Shown: positions 1-11,096 of the stretch, one piece after another
Layout: the number at the start of each line of letters is the position of its first letter
Numbering within the stretch: position 1 is the stretch's first letter
DNA from: Arthrobotrys musiformis
Taxonomy: Eukaryota > Ascomycota > Orbiliomycetes > Orbiliales > Orbiliaceae
Assembly: GCA_036971715.1 (NCBI GenBank)
Contig: JAVHJL010000008.1
Span: 2,542,001-2,606,000 of the forward strand
Direction of reading: 5' to 3'
Length of the DNA stretch: 64,000 bases
Notes under the pieces: generated by a model
What the model saw: the letters and a program-made list of their open reading frames with translations, nothing else
Database searches by the model: none
Told to the model about the DNA's origin: nothing
Position numbers and translations under genes: made by a program

Positions 1-2590
1 GATGTTATGGTGGTGCATATTAGATGATCAAAGACGGCGGTCGATTGCGAGGCGGGTGGCGAGGCCTGGATCGTTACTACGATGGGCGCCGAGAGCTCGA
101 ACATATGCATGATTAATTATATAACGCTCTATATATCTACCTAATAACCACCAAAAAAAAGTTACCTAATGGCCGCCCTGGTATATGTGATGCGGTTTGT
201 TTCAAAGTCTCGGTATTAATTCTGACATTTGTATAATAATTGATATATCGTTTATGTGGGCAATGTCTAAGAGAGGGTCTCGGGGTTGCTCTGGAAAGGC
301 ACCAGGGGAACGCTATATATATAAGATTACATAATATTTCCATTAGGCCGTTCAGAATAAACATATCAGAGACATCGAATACCCAAAAATTGCCAGCAAA
401 TTACAACATCTAGCAAGTTTAATGAGAAATATACACGGCGTTGGGCAGCTCCGACTCGAGGCCGAACCGAAGCCAATCTCCAAGCCGATTCCGAATTCGG
501 ACATCGGAAACTACCACTACTTACGGCATTGCAACGGCCGGGTTTCCTGCATTGATGCATTGAAGCATGTGACGGACGGCCGGGCGGCGTTTCATGGTAA
601 ACGGTTCTCTATAACTTTGACATATACATGTGCGCGGTATACGACGGTAACATCGAGAGCGAGTAATACGGCTCCAATGCGTGCTTGTGTAAATAGTGAT
701 ACAAAGGGAGCACTCTTCGAATACAATAATCGAAGGGCTTGAGAATCTATTTGAACGCCAGCTGCTTGTCTTGGCAATATTACAGTGCCGTTATCCGGAC
801 CGCTTGCGTACAATCGATCATAAGATGCATTGTATAAAGTGAATACACACTCGAGTACTCTAATATTGACCATGGAACGCACCTCGACAAACAGAAACGG
901 CAAATATCCGTCCTCCGCCTCGCGTTCATGCAATATCTCGTAAACGAGCGGTATTCAATGCCCAACCTCCATGCCGTACAATCCGACGCCATCACCCAAA
1001 CCCAGCTCCTCGGAGAACCGCAACCAAAATTAAAATCTCAAAAGAAAAATAATCCAGAGCGGTCTCGTAATATATACGTAAAACCCACCAAATACCCAAT
1101 ATTCAATTAATAAAAGGTATATCGCCCAGATGCATATTATGTACTTAAAAACACAGATCGTCAGTGCGCCGTTGTGCTTTGGCAGCATTACTCGCATCGC
1201 CAAAATATTCCCGACGTCAAAACCGTTCTCCATCGACCCTCTCCTTCCGAGACATCCCCACACCTACCCTTTCAGATCCAATCAGACCCATCCCCACAAA
1301 TTAACCCCACCGATCCCCGGTCGCAAAAAAACAATCTTGCCCCATTTCTGTGTAGACGTTGGAGAGAGAAAGAGTTACTCTGGAGAGAGAGATAAACTAG
1401 GGTTTTTTTATCGAACCCATGTTCCGCAGCACCGGAGAAACAAGTTACGACCTTAACCACGCTCCTCGGGCGAAGGGACGCTAAGGAAAACCAACCGTTC
1501 AGAGCACTAAACTACTTTCTTTCTTTCTTTTTCCCATGTGCATATTGCATCTTTAAGGGAAAGAAAATGTTAGATATCGGACTTTCCCAGCGTAGAAGTT
1601 TAAACCCAACCCCAAGCTGAAAGTAGTAAAACCCAACTAAACCTTTTTTTTAAACCAACAAACCAAAGTACTCCGTTACTGCAGGAAAAAACCCACCTCC
1701 GGAATGAAACTGGTTGCAGCAGGGGTGTGCGTTTGGTGAAAGTGATGATAAGCCTAGGTTATTTACGCCCAAAGGCCTGAAGGGAAAATCGGACAAATGC
1801 AAGCGTGAGGACGGACCACATGCTAAGCAATCCTTGGGGATGGTATATAAAGCGGGTGGTGGTGACTCGGTCCAGATGACGGATGCGTCTTGCATGCGTC
1901 GCTGTCGCGGATTATATATTAAAAGGATCAGGAACGAACATACCCCTCTCGAGGTCTCCCATTTCTTTCGATTCTGAGGATCAGGTCATTACTTTGCCAG
2001 AAGTTATATAGTTACTACGTTAGTTTCCGAGGCTGGAGAAGATATCGCTCGACGGACGAGGGAAGATAGAACCAACTGCATCGACCAACGAATCTCGAAC
2101 GCGCATTAAACGGGGAAAGCGCCGCCTGGCCAACGTATAACGCTCCATTTCGAATCCCATTACGTTAAAACATCGAAACCCCGTCCGAGTGACCTCCTTC
2201 CAAAGGGCTCGCTTACTCACGGTCTCTCAAAAACCCCGTCCGCATAAACAGCCCCAAAGGACCTTTCACAGCTCAAAGACCAAAAAGTAAGTTTAAATAC
2301 TGCCATGAACGGCCGCTCCCACGCGAGCTGAGAGTTTCGCATGGTCCGGCCGGGCGAGAGTTAAAAAAGCTTAAACCTCCCTCCGCACATCTCCGCTATT
2401 TGTTCCGACCCCCCCAGGATCCCTTCTTTTATAGACGTCCAAAACTCCACGATTCAAATCTCTGCTTCTAACAAGCCTCAAAAAAGTAAACGTATAGATA
2501 CCACAAAAACTGGGCACTAATCCCTGTTTCCACACATCCCACGAACAACTCTCCCAAATACCACAATCTCCAACGCAAACCCTTTCAAAG
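1..2590. other. No supported gene; left-edge intergenic region
   Basis: Only short, overlapping open frames on both strands are present, none with recognisable domains or convincing splice partners. A short TTTC-type tetranucleotide run lies near 1513-1531. The last 200 bases are probably the promoter and leader of the gene that starts at 2591. I see nothing else that can be supported. Confidence 0.6.
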
Positions 2591-3829
2591 ATGGTGGCTT
2601 CGATCCCCCCACCGCAGATTTCCTCCCTGCTCCCGTCGTTTCTAGCACACATCCCCGCCAGCTTCGCATCTCCAAAACCACCACCGTCGCTACCGCCGCT
2701 GTTAACACCATTAACCCGCAGCCGTCTCACACACCTTTCATTCAACTTGTCATCATCGGTCGAAAACTCCTGGTTGTCGCTGTTGACGTGGTCATCCATC
2801 CCCTCGGACGGACAGGTACTCCAAGAACACCTCGCCGGACAGGATTACTATTTCCTCCACCAACCTCCCTCGCCGAATACCTTTGTGAATAAGGGGTATA
2901 GAAGATTAGACGGCGAGACATTACAGTGTTTGGTCGAAATACCGGAGTTGGAGGTGGTGGTATTATACCAGTTTATAGCCGATGATATCATCTCTGAGGA
3001 AGGCGCGGTGGGGGATGCGTGGAAAGTCCAGGACGTGAGGTTGGCAGATGACGAGGAGGCGTTGTTGAAAGCTGGGGTGTTCTGCGAGAGTATCGATGCC
3101 GCGGAGGGTGGGTTTAGAAGTTCCTCGGTTGCGGTGAGGGGGTTTTCTTATGGTCATAATTTCCAGCAGTCGCAGAAGCAAGTCGAGGAGCAGGATGATT
3201 CGGATGATGATTACTGGGGACGTTACGATGATGAGGAAACTGAGTCGGTGGCTGGGGATGAGGAACCGCGATCTATACCGCAACAACCACAATCCCATGT
3301 TCAAATCGCCGCGTCCATGTTAGCCAGACGGGTGCTGGAGCAAGAAGAACAAGCAGAGGACAAAGAAGAGGAAGAATACTACGCTCGATACGCCAACGTC
3401 GAGCCGGTCCTCGATAACCCTGTTCCTACAAACCCAGAAGGTGTGGTAGACAGGAGAGACTCAATTTCGACGAATATAACATCGACTTCCACAACCTTCG
3501 ATGCACAAACCCTTTCAACCCCATTAACGGCGTTCACACACCCATCTACAAAAGTCTCACCCGTCATGACGGCGACTACTATCTCCACAACATCACATCC
3601 GAAGCCGGAAGTTGCAACGGCGAAGAGGATTGTTGCCGGGTTGGAAAGTGCGGCGGAGGTGCACACCCAGAGCGAGGTTGCGATTCAGCAGCATGTTAGC
3701 ACTAGTATCAAGAGTCTCTATAGACTGTGGAAGGCGGGTGGGATGGATACGGAGGAGTTTGGACGGTTTTTGGAGAGGGAGGTGGAGGTTTTGAAGGTTG
3801 TTGAGGAGGCTGGCGAGCTAGGGAGTTAG
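2591..3829 (+). CDS. Acidic conserved fungal protein of unknown function
   Basis: A single-exon frame of 412 codons, the longest on either strand here. The N-terminal ~140 residues are compact and Leu/Pro-rich, and the centre is very acidic. Two short aromatic-acidic motifs stand out, DDYWGRYDDEE near residue 206 and EEYYARYANVEP near residue 260. A Ser/Thr-rich linker follows. The C-terminal ~60 residues look helical (IKSLYRLWKAGGMD... region). Proteins with this DYWGRYD/YYARY arrangement occur as uncharacterised proteins across filamentous ascomycetes, to my recollection, and I know of no assigned function. No signal peptide or membrane segment is visible. The ATG at 2591 is the first in the frame. 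The gene converges on CSN8, with about 400 bases between the two stop codons. Real gene: confident. Function: unknown. Confidence 0.85.
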   Translation: MVASIPPPQISSLLPSFLAHIPASFASPKPPPSLPPLLTPLTRSRLTHLSFNLSSSVENSWLSLLTWSSIPSDGQVLQEHLAGQDYYFLHQPPSPNTFVNKGYRRLDGETLQCLVEIPELEVVVLYQFIADDIISEEGAVGDAWKVQDVRLADDEEALLKAGVFCESIDAAEGGFRSSSVAVRGFSYGHNFQQSQKQVEEQDDSDDDYWGRYDDEETESVAGDEEPRSIPQQPQSHVQIAASMLARRVLEQEEQAEDKEEEEYYARYANVEPVLDNPVPTNPEGVVDRRDSISTNITSTSTTFDAQTLSTPLTAFTHPSTKVSPVMTATTISTTSHPKPEVATAKRIVAGLESAAEVHTQSEVAIQQHVSTSIKSLYRLWKAGGMDTEEFGRFLEREVEVLKVVEEAGELGS

Positions 3830-4224
3830 ATTTCTCTCTGGAGGTATATATCTAGTTGCATCGCTTTCGGAAGCAAGTGGAAAGGGATTGTATAATATGA
3901 TTTTTGATGCCAGGAAGCATTTTCGATGGGACGTTGGGAGTATATTAGCATGTTTTAGTCTGGTTGTTCTTCGGAGATACCTTTTAGCTATCGCGTTATC
4001 GAATATCAATACTTTGCAAATATGATCATGGTCTGCTTTGGTTCGACGATATGGTTTATAGGAATCGATCATGCCATTTCTATGCCCACCGTTTCTCAAT
4101 AAAAAAAATTAGGTCGAAAATTATAAATCAGAACGCCTGTGCCATTGACCAAAAATCAAAATCCAGATTCCTAGACCCCCCCTATTCGACTACGCAAAGA
4201 AAAAAGAAGAAAAAGAGTAGCAGT
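3830..4224. other. Convergent 3' regions
   Basis: AT-rich spacer between two converging genes, presumably holding both 3' untranslated regions and polyadenylation signals. Short frames on both strands carry no recognisable similarity. Confidence 0.5.
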
Positions 4225-4956
4225 CTAGACATCGCTCAGGAAGCCACCCAAAACCGCCAACCGCCCAATCTCGCCGACCTTCGACCTCTCCTGGCGTTTA
4301 AGACCCCCGACGGCACTCTCGCTCTTGACCAAAAACCCTTGGTCGTTGAGACTCCACCCGTACTCCGGATTCTCCTCCACCAGGACCTTGACGGTTCTCG
4401 GTTCATCGGCGATTCCCAAGTACTTTTGCGCCACATCCGGTGGGATGGAGGTGTATGCTGTCGAAAGCAGCGATAGCGTTGTTGTTCTATGTTTTTCTGT
4501 TCCACCTGTTTATCAGCACGGCTGTATCTAGGAAGGTATCCATAAAAGTAAGAAGAGGGAGAAGAAGAAGGGAAAAGACGTACGTAGAACCCGTTGGGCA
4601 AGAACGGCCGTCAGATCTCCCCAGGGTGCTCCTTGCATGGTTTGGTGAAATGCTACGTAATCTTTGCTCCATACGGCCTGTAGGATTCGATAGGCGGAGA
4701 TGACGAGGGGATCGTTGTGGAAGAGTTGGGAGTCGATACGGTGGGTCAGGGCTCTGGCTTCCGGAAGGTCGTCGGCGAGGATGAGGGAGAGTATGTAGAG
4801 GGTGTAGTAGGTCGAGAGGGTTTCGGTGGTGGAAGGGTCGATTGTGGTGATTGTGGCGCGGGGTTCGAGGGATTGCAGCTGGGGGAGGAGGGTGGAGGGG
4901 GTGGAGACCAGGTCGGTGAGGTGGGAGAGGGTCAGGGCGGGGAGTTTGGAGCCCAT
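4225..4956 (-). CDS. CSN8: COP9 signalosome subunit 8
   Basis: Two exons, complement(join(4225..4505,4584..4956)), give 217 aa, close to the usual ~200 aa for CSN8. The 78-base intron has a GTACGT donor and an AACAG acceptor, phase 1; other acceptors run into stops. The N-terminal half is alpha-helical (TETLSTYYTLYILSLIL, then a helix ending YVAFHQTMQ). The C-terminal half contains AYTSIPPDVAQKYLGI followed by a ...NPEYGWSLNDQGFLV stretch. That is the typical winged-helix end of the CSN8/PSMD8/eIF3k family. In the signalosome CSN8 helps assemble the complex that removes Nedd8 from cullins; in ascomycetes it affects development and secondary metabolism. The paralogue Rpn12 is longer, and eIF3k differs in the C-terminal motif, so CSN8 is preferred. 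The gene is divergent from STT3, with a 1.3 kb shared upstream region. Confidence 0.8.
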
Positions 4957-5759
4957 TGTTAATTAATTATATGGTGGATATGTGTGATGCTGGAGGAGGG
5001 GGTGGTTCGTGATGGAGGAGGGGAAGAGGGAGGAGGGAAAGGGAGACGCGACAGAAGTGCAGGCAGGCAGCTTAGCTTAGCTTGGTAGCTCTGGCGGTGA
5101 CTCCCAACCTCAAGCTCACAGCCAACCACACAGCCAGATCCTGGCGAACAAACACAATTTATCTCAATCCCGACCTACATATATATTCCTAAGTACTTAC
5201 CTAGGTACATACTTACACATATATACTCACGTATAAGTCAGTATATGTATACCACGTGACTGATTTGGGGGCCAAAATCCAAGCTTGTCTTCCTCTTTAT
5301 CGTGATGCAGTCTGGTAACCAAACTGTGATCGTGATGGCTGTGCTACCAAGGAACAAATACAACGTCAACAACGACAATTATACATCGATATCCCCACGT
5401 CAACGCTGGCACTCACCAAATTAAGTGCTATTATTAGGTAGGTATATTATTTGTCTCAGAGGGTGGTTCTGTATAAAGACTTATAGCTGGGCGATATACT
5501 TTGTACGTATGATTAAAGTATATATATCAATTACTTCTCGACTAAGAATGCTATATGCACATGGCCCGTTTCTTAAATGTGGTAGTTACGGGACGGTACC
5601 TAAATACATACTTCCCTCTCTCTCTCTTTTTTTGTTCTCTTTTTTTCTCTCTTTTTTACCAGAATACTTATAATTAGGTATTGATTAATTGGATTTATAT
5701 GAATTCATGGGGTGGGTGCTGTATATCACCCACTAGCTAGCCTGCTGGTGTATACACCC

Positions 5760-5775
5760 TGTCTCGTAAACCAGA
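5760..5775 (+). promoter_or_regulatory. Recurrent TCTCGTAAACCA word, STT3 upstream copy
   Basis: The 16-base word TGTCTCGTAAACCAGA is repeated exactly at 24611-24626. Close variants occur at 9400, 14654, 18546, 38596 and 44516. This copy lies about 500 bases upstream of the STT3 start. Regulatory function is inference from recurrence and position only. Confidence 0.3.
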
Positions 5776-6061
5776 GCTGGCCGAAGTATACACCGGGCGG
5801 CCGTTGTATCATATACCTAAGTATATACGTAGCCTCTAATACAATACAATATATAACTATTTTTATGATATATAAGTAGATACTTAAGTACCTAGGTGTG
5901 TATATGATGTCCGTGGAGTAGAGTTGGGCGGGCTTGGCGGGCTGGGATGGCGCGTTGACGACACCAACAAACGGCGGGCGGAAAGGACAGGTCTCCAAAT
6001 TGCTGGTGTCGTTGCCGACGTCAGCCAATTCCGCCCTCCTCTGCCTCTACCTACCTATCAA

Positions 6062-6101
6062 CATCACCATCATCACCATCATCATCACCATCACCGTCAC
6101 C
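6062..6101. repeat. CAT/CAC trinucleotide microsatellite
   Basis: About 40 bases of imperfect CATCAC/CATCAT units in the STT3 upstream region. A short frame through it would encode a run of His or Ile, but there is no sign that it is coding. Confidence 0.8.
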
Positions 6102-6275
6102 ACGGGCCTCACCGAATCTGCGGCTTCAATTGACTGACCTCCGAAGCAAACGGGAGTCGATTGGCTGATCCTGGCTGGTGTCCGTGTTTCCTTTGGCTCC
6201 TTGTGAGCTTCCTCCCTCCCACCCGCCAACCTACCTATACCTACCTCCCACAACCCTCGAAAACAATAACACATC

Positions 6276-8858
6276 ATGTCGGCGGTAAAATCGATACTCT
6301 TCAAGGACCCGGCGTCCACGGAAAGCGCTCGGAGCATTCTCAGAGTCGTTATTCTACTGACAATTGCTGCTGCCGCCGTCGCCAGTCGATTGTTCTCTGT
6401 GATTCGTATGTAAATCAACCTCGCACGTGGGGGGGCCATAGCCAGAAATTTACTTGATAAAGGAGTTCGCTGACCAATCATGCAAATATCAGGATTCGAA
6501 TCGATTATTCACGAGTGTACGCCCATCTATCTATCTATACATCACGTATCTACAATCAATTGGCTTTGTTATGCATGTTAACGATTGTTAGTCGACCCTT
6601 GGTTCAACTTTAGGGCCTCCAAATACCTTGTAAAACACGGCTTCTTCGACTTTTGGAATTGGTTCGATGACCGTACGTCACCTTCCCCCATCCTCGAGGC
6701 GTCCCTCATTCTTAGTCCGAGATGCTGATTTTGATGGTGTTAGGAACATGGTACCCGCTCGGTCGTGTCACTGGTGGCACCCTCTACCCCGGTCTCATGG
6801 TCACCTCTGGCGCTATCTGGCACGCTCTCCGCATGATCGCCCTCCCTGTTGATATTAGGAACATCTGTGTCCTGCTCGCCCCCGGCTTTAGCGGTCTTAC
6901 TGCCTTCGCAACATACCTCTTCACCAAGGAAATGAAGGATAGCGGTGCCGGCTTGTTAGCTGCTGCCTTCATGGGTATTGCTCCCGGCTATATTTCCCGT
7001 TCCGTCGCTGGTAGCTACGATAACGAGGCTATCGCTATCTTTCTGCTCATGTTCACCTTTTATCTCTGGATTAAGGCTGCCAAGCTCGGATCTGCCATGT
7101 GGGGCGGTCTCTGCGCTCTCTTCTACTTCTACATGGTGTCCGCGTGGGGTGGATACGTCTTTATCACCAACTTGATCCCGCTCCATGTCTTTGTTCTCAT
7201 CCTAATGGGTAGGTACTCCGGCAGGATCTATGTTGCATACTCCAGCTGGTATGCTCTCGGGACTTTGGCCAGTATGCAAGTCCCATTCGTTGGTTTCTTG
7301 CCCGTCAGGACCAGCGAGCATATGGCCGCCCTCGGTATCTTTGGACTCATCCAGTTGGTTGCATTCGTCGACTTTCTCCGCGGCCAGGTCCCATCCAAGC
7401 AATTCAACACCCTCCTGCGTGCTTTGGTCATTCTCATCACCGTTGTTGGTTTCACCGGACTCGTTACTCTTACCGTCACCGGTGTCATCGCCCCATGGTC
7501 CGGTCGTTTCTACTCTCTCTGGGATACCGGCTACGCCAAGATCCACATCCCCATCATTGCCTCCGTCTCCGAGCACCAACCTACCGCCTGGCCGTCGTTC
7601 TTTTTCGATCTGAACATGTTGATTTGGCTCTTCCCCGCTGGTGTATACCTCTCTTTCCGTCAACTACGCGATGAACACGTTTTCATCATCGTCTATTCCG
7701 TCATGGCCAGTTACTTTGCTGGTGTCATGGTCCGTCTCATGCTCACCCTCACACCAATTGTCTGTGTCGCTGCTGCCATCACTGTCAGCTCCATCTTCGA
7801 CACTTACCTCGAGCTAGACACCCCCCAGGAGCAGGAAGAGGATTCCGAGTCCAAGAAGTCCAAAAAAGAGAAGCCAAAGGAAGTTGGCGGCTTCCTCTCC
7901 TCCAAAGCTCCATTCATTGGCATCTACAGCATTACCTCTAAAGTTGCAGTTGTCGGTGCCTTCTGTGTTTATCTGATTTTGTTTGTTCTTCACTGTACTT
8001 GGGTCACCTCAAATGCTTACTCTTCGCCCTCCGTCGTCCTGGCATCGCGTATGCCTGATGGCTCCCAACACATCATCGACGATTTCCGTGAAGCTTACTA
8101 CTGGCTCCGCAAGAACACACCTGACGATGCCAAGATCATGTCCTGGTGGGATTACGGCTACCAGATCGGTGGTATGGCCGATCGAACCACCCTTGTCGAC
8201 AATAACACCTGGAACAACACCCACATCGCCACAGTCGGAAAAGCCATGGCTAGCAGAGAGGAGGTCAGCTATGAGATTTTGAGAAAACACGAGGTCGATT
8301 ACGTCCTTGTTATCTTCGGAGGCTTGTTGGGTTACAGCGGAGATGACATCAATAAGTTCCTCTGGATGGTGAGGATCGCAGAGGGAGTCTGGCCGAATGA
8401 GGTTCAGGAGAGGAAGTTTTTCACCGCTAGGGGAGAATATAAGATCGATCATGAGGCGACGGATACGATGAAGAACAGTTTGATGTAAGTTTCCATCTCC
8501 CTTCTTCCCAATCTTGAAAATCCCGTAAATCGTAGGCGAAGTGGATGCTGATATCGCCGCCAATAGGTATAAAATGTCGTACTACAAATTCCCATCCCTC
8601 TTCCCGCCAGGACAGGCACAGGACCGTGTCCGTGGCGCCAGGCTTCCAGCCGAGGGACCGGTATTACATACCCTCGACGAAGCCTTCACCAGCGAAAACT
8701 GGATTGTAAGGATTTACAAGGTCAAAGATCTCGATGAATTCGGACGGGACCACTTTTCGGTTTCGGCGTTCGAAGGAGGGAAGAAGAAGAAAGGAAAGAA
8801 GGCCGGACTGGCCGGCAGAGCTCCGGGGAAGAAAGGAAGAAGAGTTTTGAGGATTTAG
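6276..8858 (+). CDS. STT3: Dolichyl-diphosphooligosaccharide-protein glycosyltransferase subunit STT3
   Basis: Five exons, join(6276..6405,6493..6516,6592..6672,6744..8484,8567..8858), give 755 aa; yeast Stt3 is ~718. All junctions keep phase and rebuild the conserved N-terminus: SRLFSVIRFESIIHE, then FDPWFNFRA, then DDRTWYPLGRVTGGT. Exon 2 is a 24-base microexon. About a dozen membrane segments follow, with an acidic/Lys-rich cytosolic insert near residues 445-465. The luminal catalytic domain has the hallmark WWDYG at residues ~546-550 and the glycosylatable DNNTWNNTH sequon region. The C-terminus is Lys/Gly/Arg-rich. STT3 is the catalytic subunit of the ER oligosaccharyltransferase. It moves the Glc3Man9GlcNAc2 glycan from dolichol to Asn in N-X-S/T. 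The essential acidic residue of the first luminal loop (EFDPWF) is present. Identification is essentially certain; exon ends are very likely. Confidence 0.97.
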
Positions 8859-11096
8859 AGGGTGGTTTCAAGGTGTGATTATTCATTTGTAGGCTTTTTT
8901 CTTTCTTTTGGTCGGTTGTGGTATGTTTGTGAGAGGTCGAGGGGTGCAAGGAAGACCCGAGCGAGCGGATTTGGCGTGGTTTTAAGCTTTGACTATTATA
9001 AAAAGTTATATATAACCGGAAGTAGTAGGGAAGATCAATTGATAATTTTTATTACGGTACGGGTTTTTTGCTATTTCGTTGGCCAAATCTTAGTCTTGGG
9101 TGGCCTCGCGGTCTGGCGGTCTTGGGCCAAATTTGCAAATCTATTTACTACATCCTTAGTCACCCTTAAAGCTAGACTAAGTTGAGATAGACCGGTGACA
9201 TGCTGGAGGTAGCTCATTTGACCACTAGTTGTAACGACTGGAAGAGGACTAATAATTCGTATCACATACCAAGTGCCTTGTATCATACCTAGTCCACCCA
9301 AGGTTGTATCGTATCGTCGCCAAATCTGGGAGTAAGCGTCTAGTAATTAGTTTGGCGTTTTATCTACCAACTTGGTTCAGCGCGGAGGCGTATAAACCTG
9401 GTCTCGTACCCAGACCGCACAAAGAGTAACCGTATAAACCCATATAATGAATAGTACGCTTAAGCGTGCAGGGCTGTGGATAACACGAATCTTCCAGCAT
9501 TTTTAGGGCAGCTGGTGGTCCTGAAATAAATTTGAGGTTGTGTCTCGGTCTTTTTATTTTGACACAGTCATCATTGATATTCTGTCATCAAAACTGATTT
9601 TAGGATAAGGATCGATTGTGATATCGGGATTTACTTGGTTTCGTATCCAGAATTTACAAAGGGAGGCCTAATCCTCGATCATCAGAATTGAAACGAATGT
9701 GCAAACTGGTTGCATGGCTGGAAGGAGCTCTTAATTGCTTGATTTGAGCGCTCGAGCGCTTGATGGCGTAAACCCCATACAGTGTTTGTGCTCTCTCCAT
9801 CGATCATGAACACTCTATAGTATATTGCAAGTGATTGTTTTTCCTTCCTTGGAGATTTTAGGCGTGCAATTGGTGTCCCGAAGATACGGCGCAGTGCATT
9901 GTATGTGCGAGCTCATTTGAGATGGGCCGCGCCGCCCCGGTTTCGCATGTCTTGAAGCCAGACACCTGATTTTGGCAGCCGCGCAGTCCAGCTTGTCCCG
10001 CAACCACGGGGCAGTACAGGCAGACGACTGAGTGTAGCATTGCGATATTTCTAGTATCACACTCGATACTAAGTATGAAGTCATGATCAATACTGGATGT
10101 TTGCTCGGGTTCGCACATGCCTTTGCGCTTGACGACATGCGCATGGTTTGCGTCAGCCAGCCCACCTTTTATAGCTTATCCTAATATTTGGGTGGGATTA
10201 TCCGCAATCATTTGTCCTGTGGGAGTTTCAAGATCAAGAGATATTCGCAAATCAAAAAAAGATTTGGCGAGGAAATCATTTCTAACAAGCAGGGGCAAGA
10301 GGCACAAAGCTATGATACATGGGACATTACCGAGAATTCAACCAATCACAACGGCCCCCGGGGCAGCTCTCATCCTAATTCGGACGCATCCTGTTGGATT
10401 TTATCTTGATGTTTGCGTTGCCTATATATATACGCTCCAAGGCTGCTGATGTTGACAGCCGGTTGCCAAGTTGTATCGTTGATTGCTGCTACAAACCCAG
10501 TTGAACGGAGTTGCTAGTGTAGCCTTGCGACAACCGCTCCATGATCAAAATTCGAATCCCTCTTGTGTTTTCCGAAAACAAAAAGGAAAGAAAGAAAACA
10601 GTAGGGATGAGTTTCATTCGTGCGAAGTATTAAAATATTAAGCCGGTGGAGATGAGTTTGCTTTACCTCAAATTTGGAGCCGGTTCGAAGGCCGGACTGT
10701 CGTGCCTCACTGAATCAGCCAAATATAGGGTGGAATTGAAAGCCTTATGTCGGGTTTTTGATATCACGCCGGACGGAACCCTGAATTTGATAGGGACTCA
10801 TATCTGCTTTGGTTTATTCCTGGGCGGGGTACGGGTTGGGCTTTGGGCTATTTTAAAGCAAATGGCTCTCTGCATTGCTGTTCTTTCGGACGCTCTCTTT
10901 TTACCTTTTCGCTTTCTATAATTCTAGTAACCAATATAATATACTTAAGCTCGATTATTCGCCATCTCAGAGAAGAGAAAAGCAACTTATATAAATATTA
11001 CCCCATACTCTAAAACTATATTCCAGAGGCACCCGGACAAAGAGGTTGGGAACGAGACCAGGACAAATAGAGTGCTACAAAAGTTTTGTAATTCAA
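8859..11096. other. No supported gene; STT3 3' region and upstream of G-domain/ankyrin gene
   Basis: 2.2 kb with only short unrelated frames on both strands. A variant of the recurrent word (GGTCTCGTACCCAGA) lies at 9400-9414. No transposon, RNA gene or repeat was recognised. Confidence 0.5.

Larger units (their letters stand above)
4957..6275. promoter_or_regulatory. Shared upstream region of CSN8 and STT3
   Basis: A 1.3 kb divergent intergenic region. It is rich in TACCTAGGTA-like palindromic words (5190-5250 and near 5890) and ATATAT tracts. A CT-rich stretch lies at 5612-5657 and a CATCAC microsatellite just before STT3. Transcription start sites cannot be placed by eye. The TGTCTCGTAAACCAGA word at 5760 is one of a recurrent set described in the findings. 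Confidence 0.5.

Noticed and set aside
592..933. 113-codon minus-strand frame at the left edge
   Set aside because: No domain, no splice partner, no compositional signal beyond chance.
9815..10165. 116-codon minus-strand Cys-rich frame
   Set aside because: Overlapped by another frame of similar length, no signal peptide, and cysteines without a recognisable pattern.
10545..10560. ATTCGAATCCC word as a possible tRNA B box
   Set aside because: No matching A box, acceptor stem or cloverleaf could be built around it; no tRNA was found elsewhere either.
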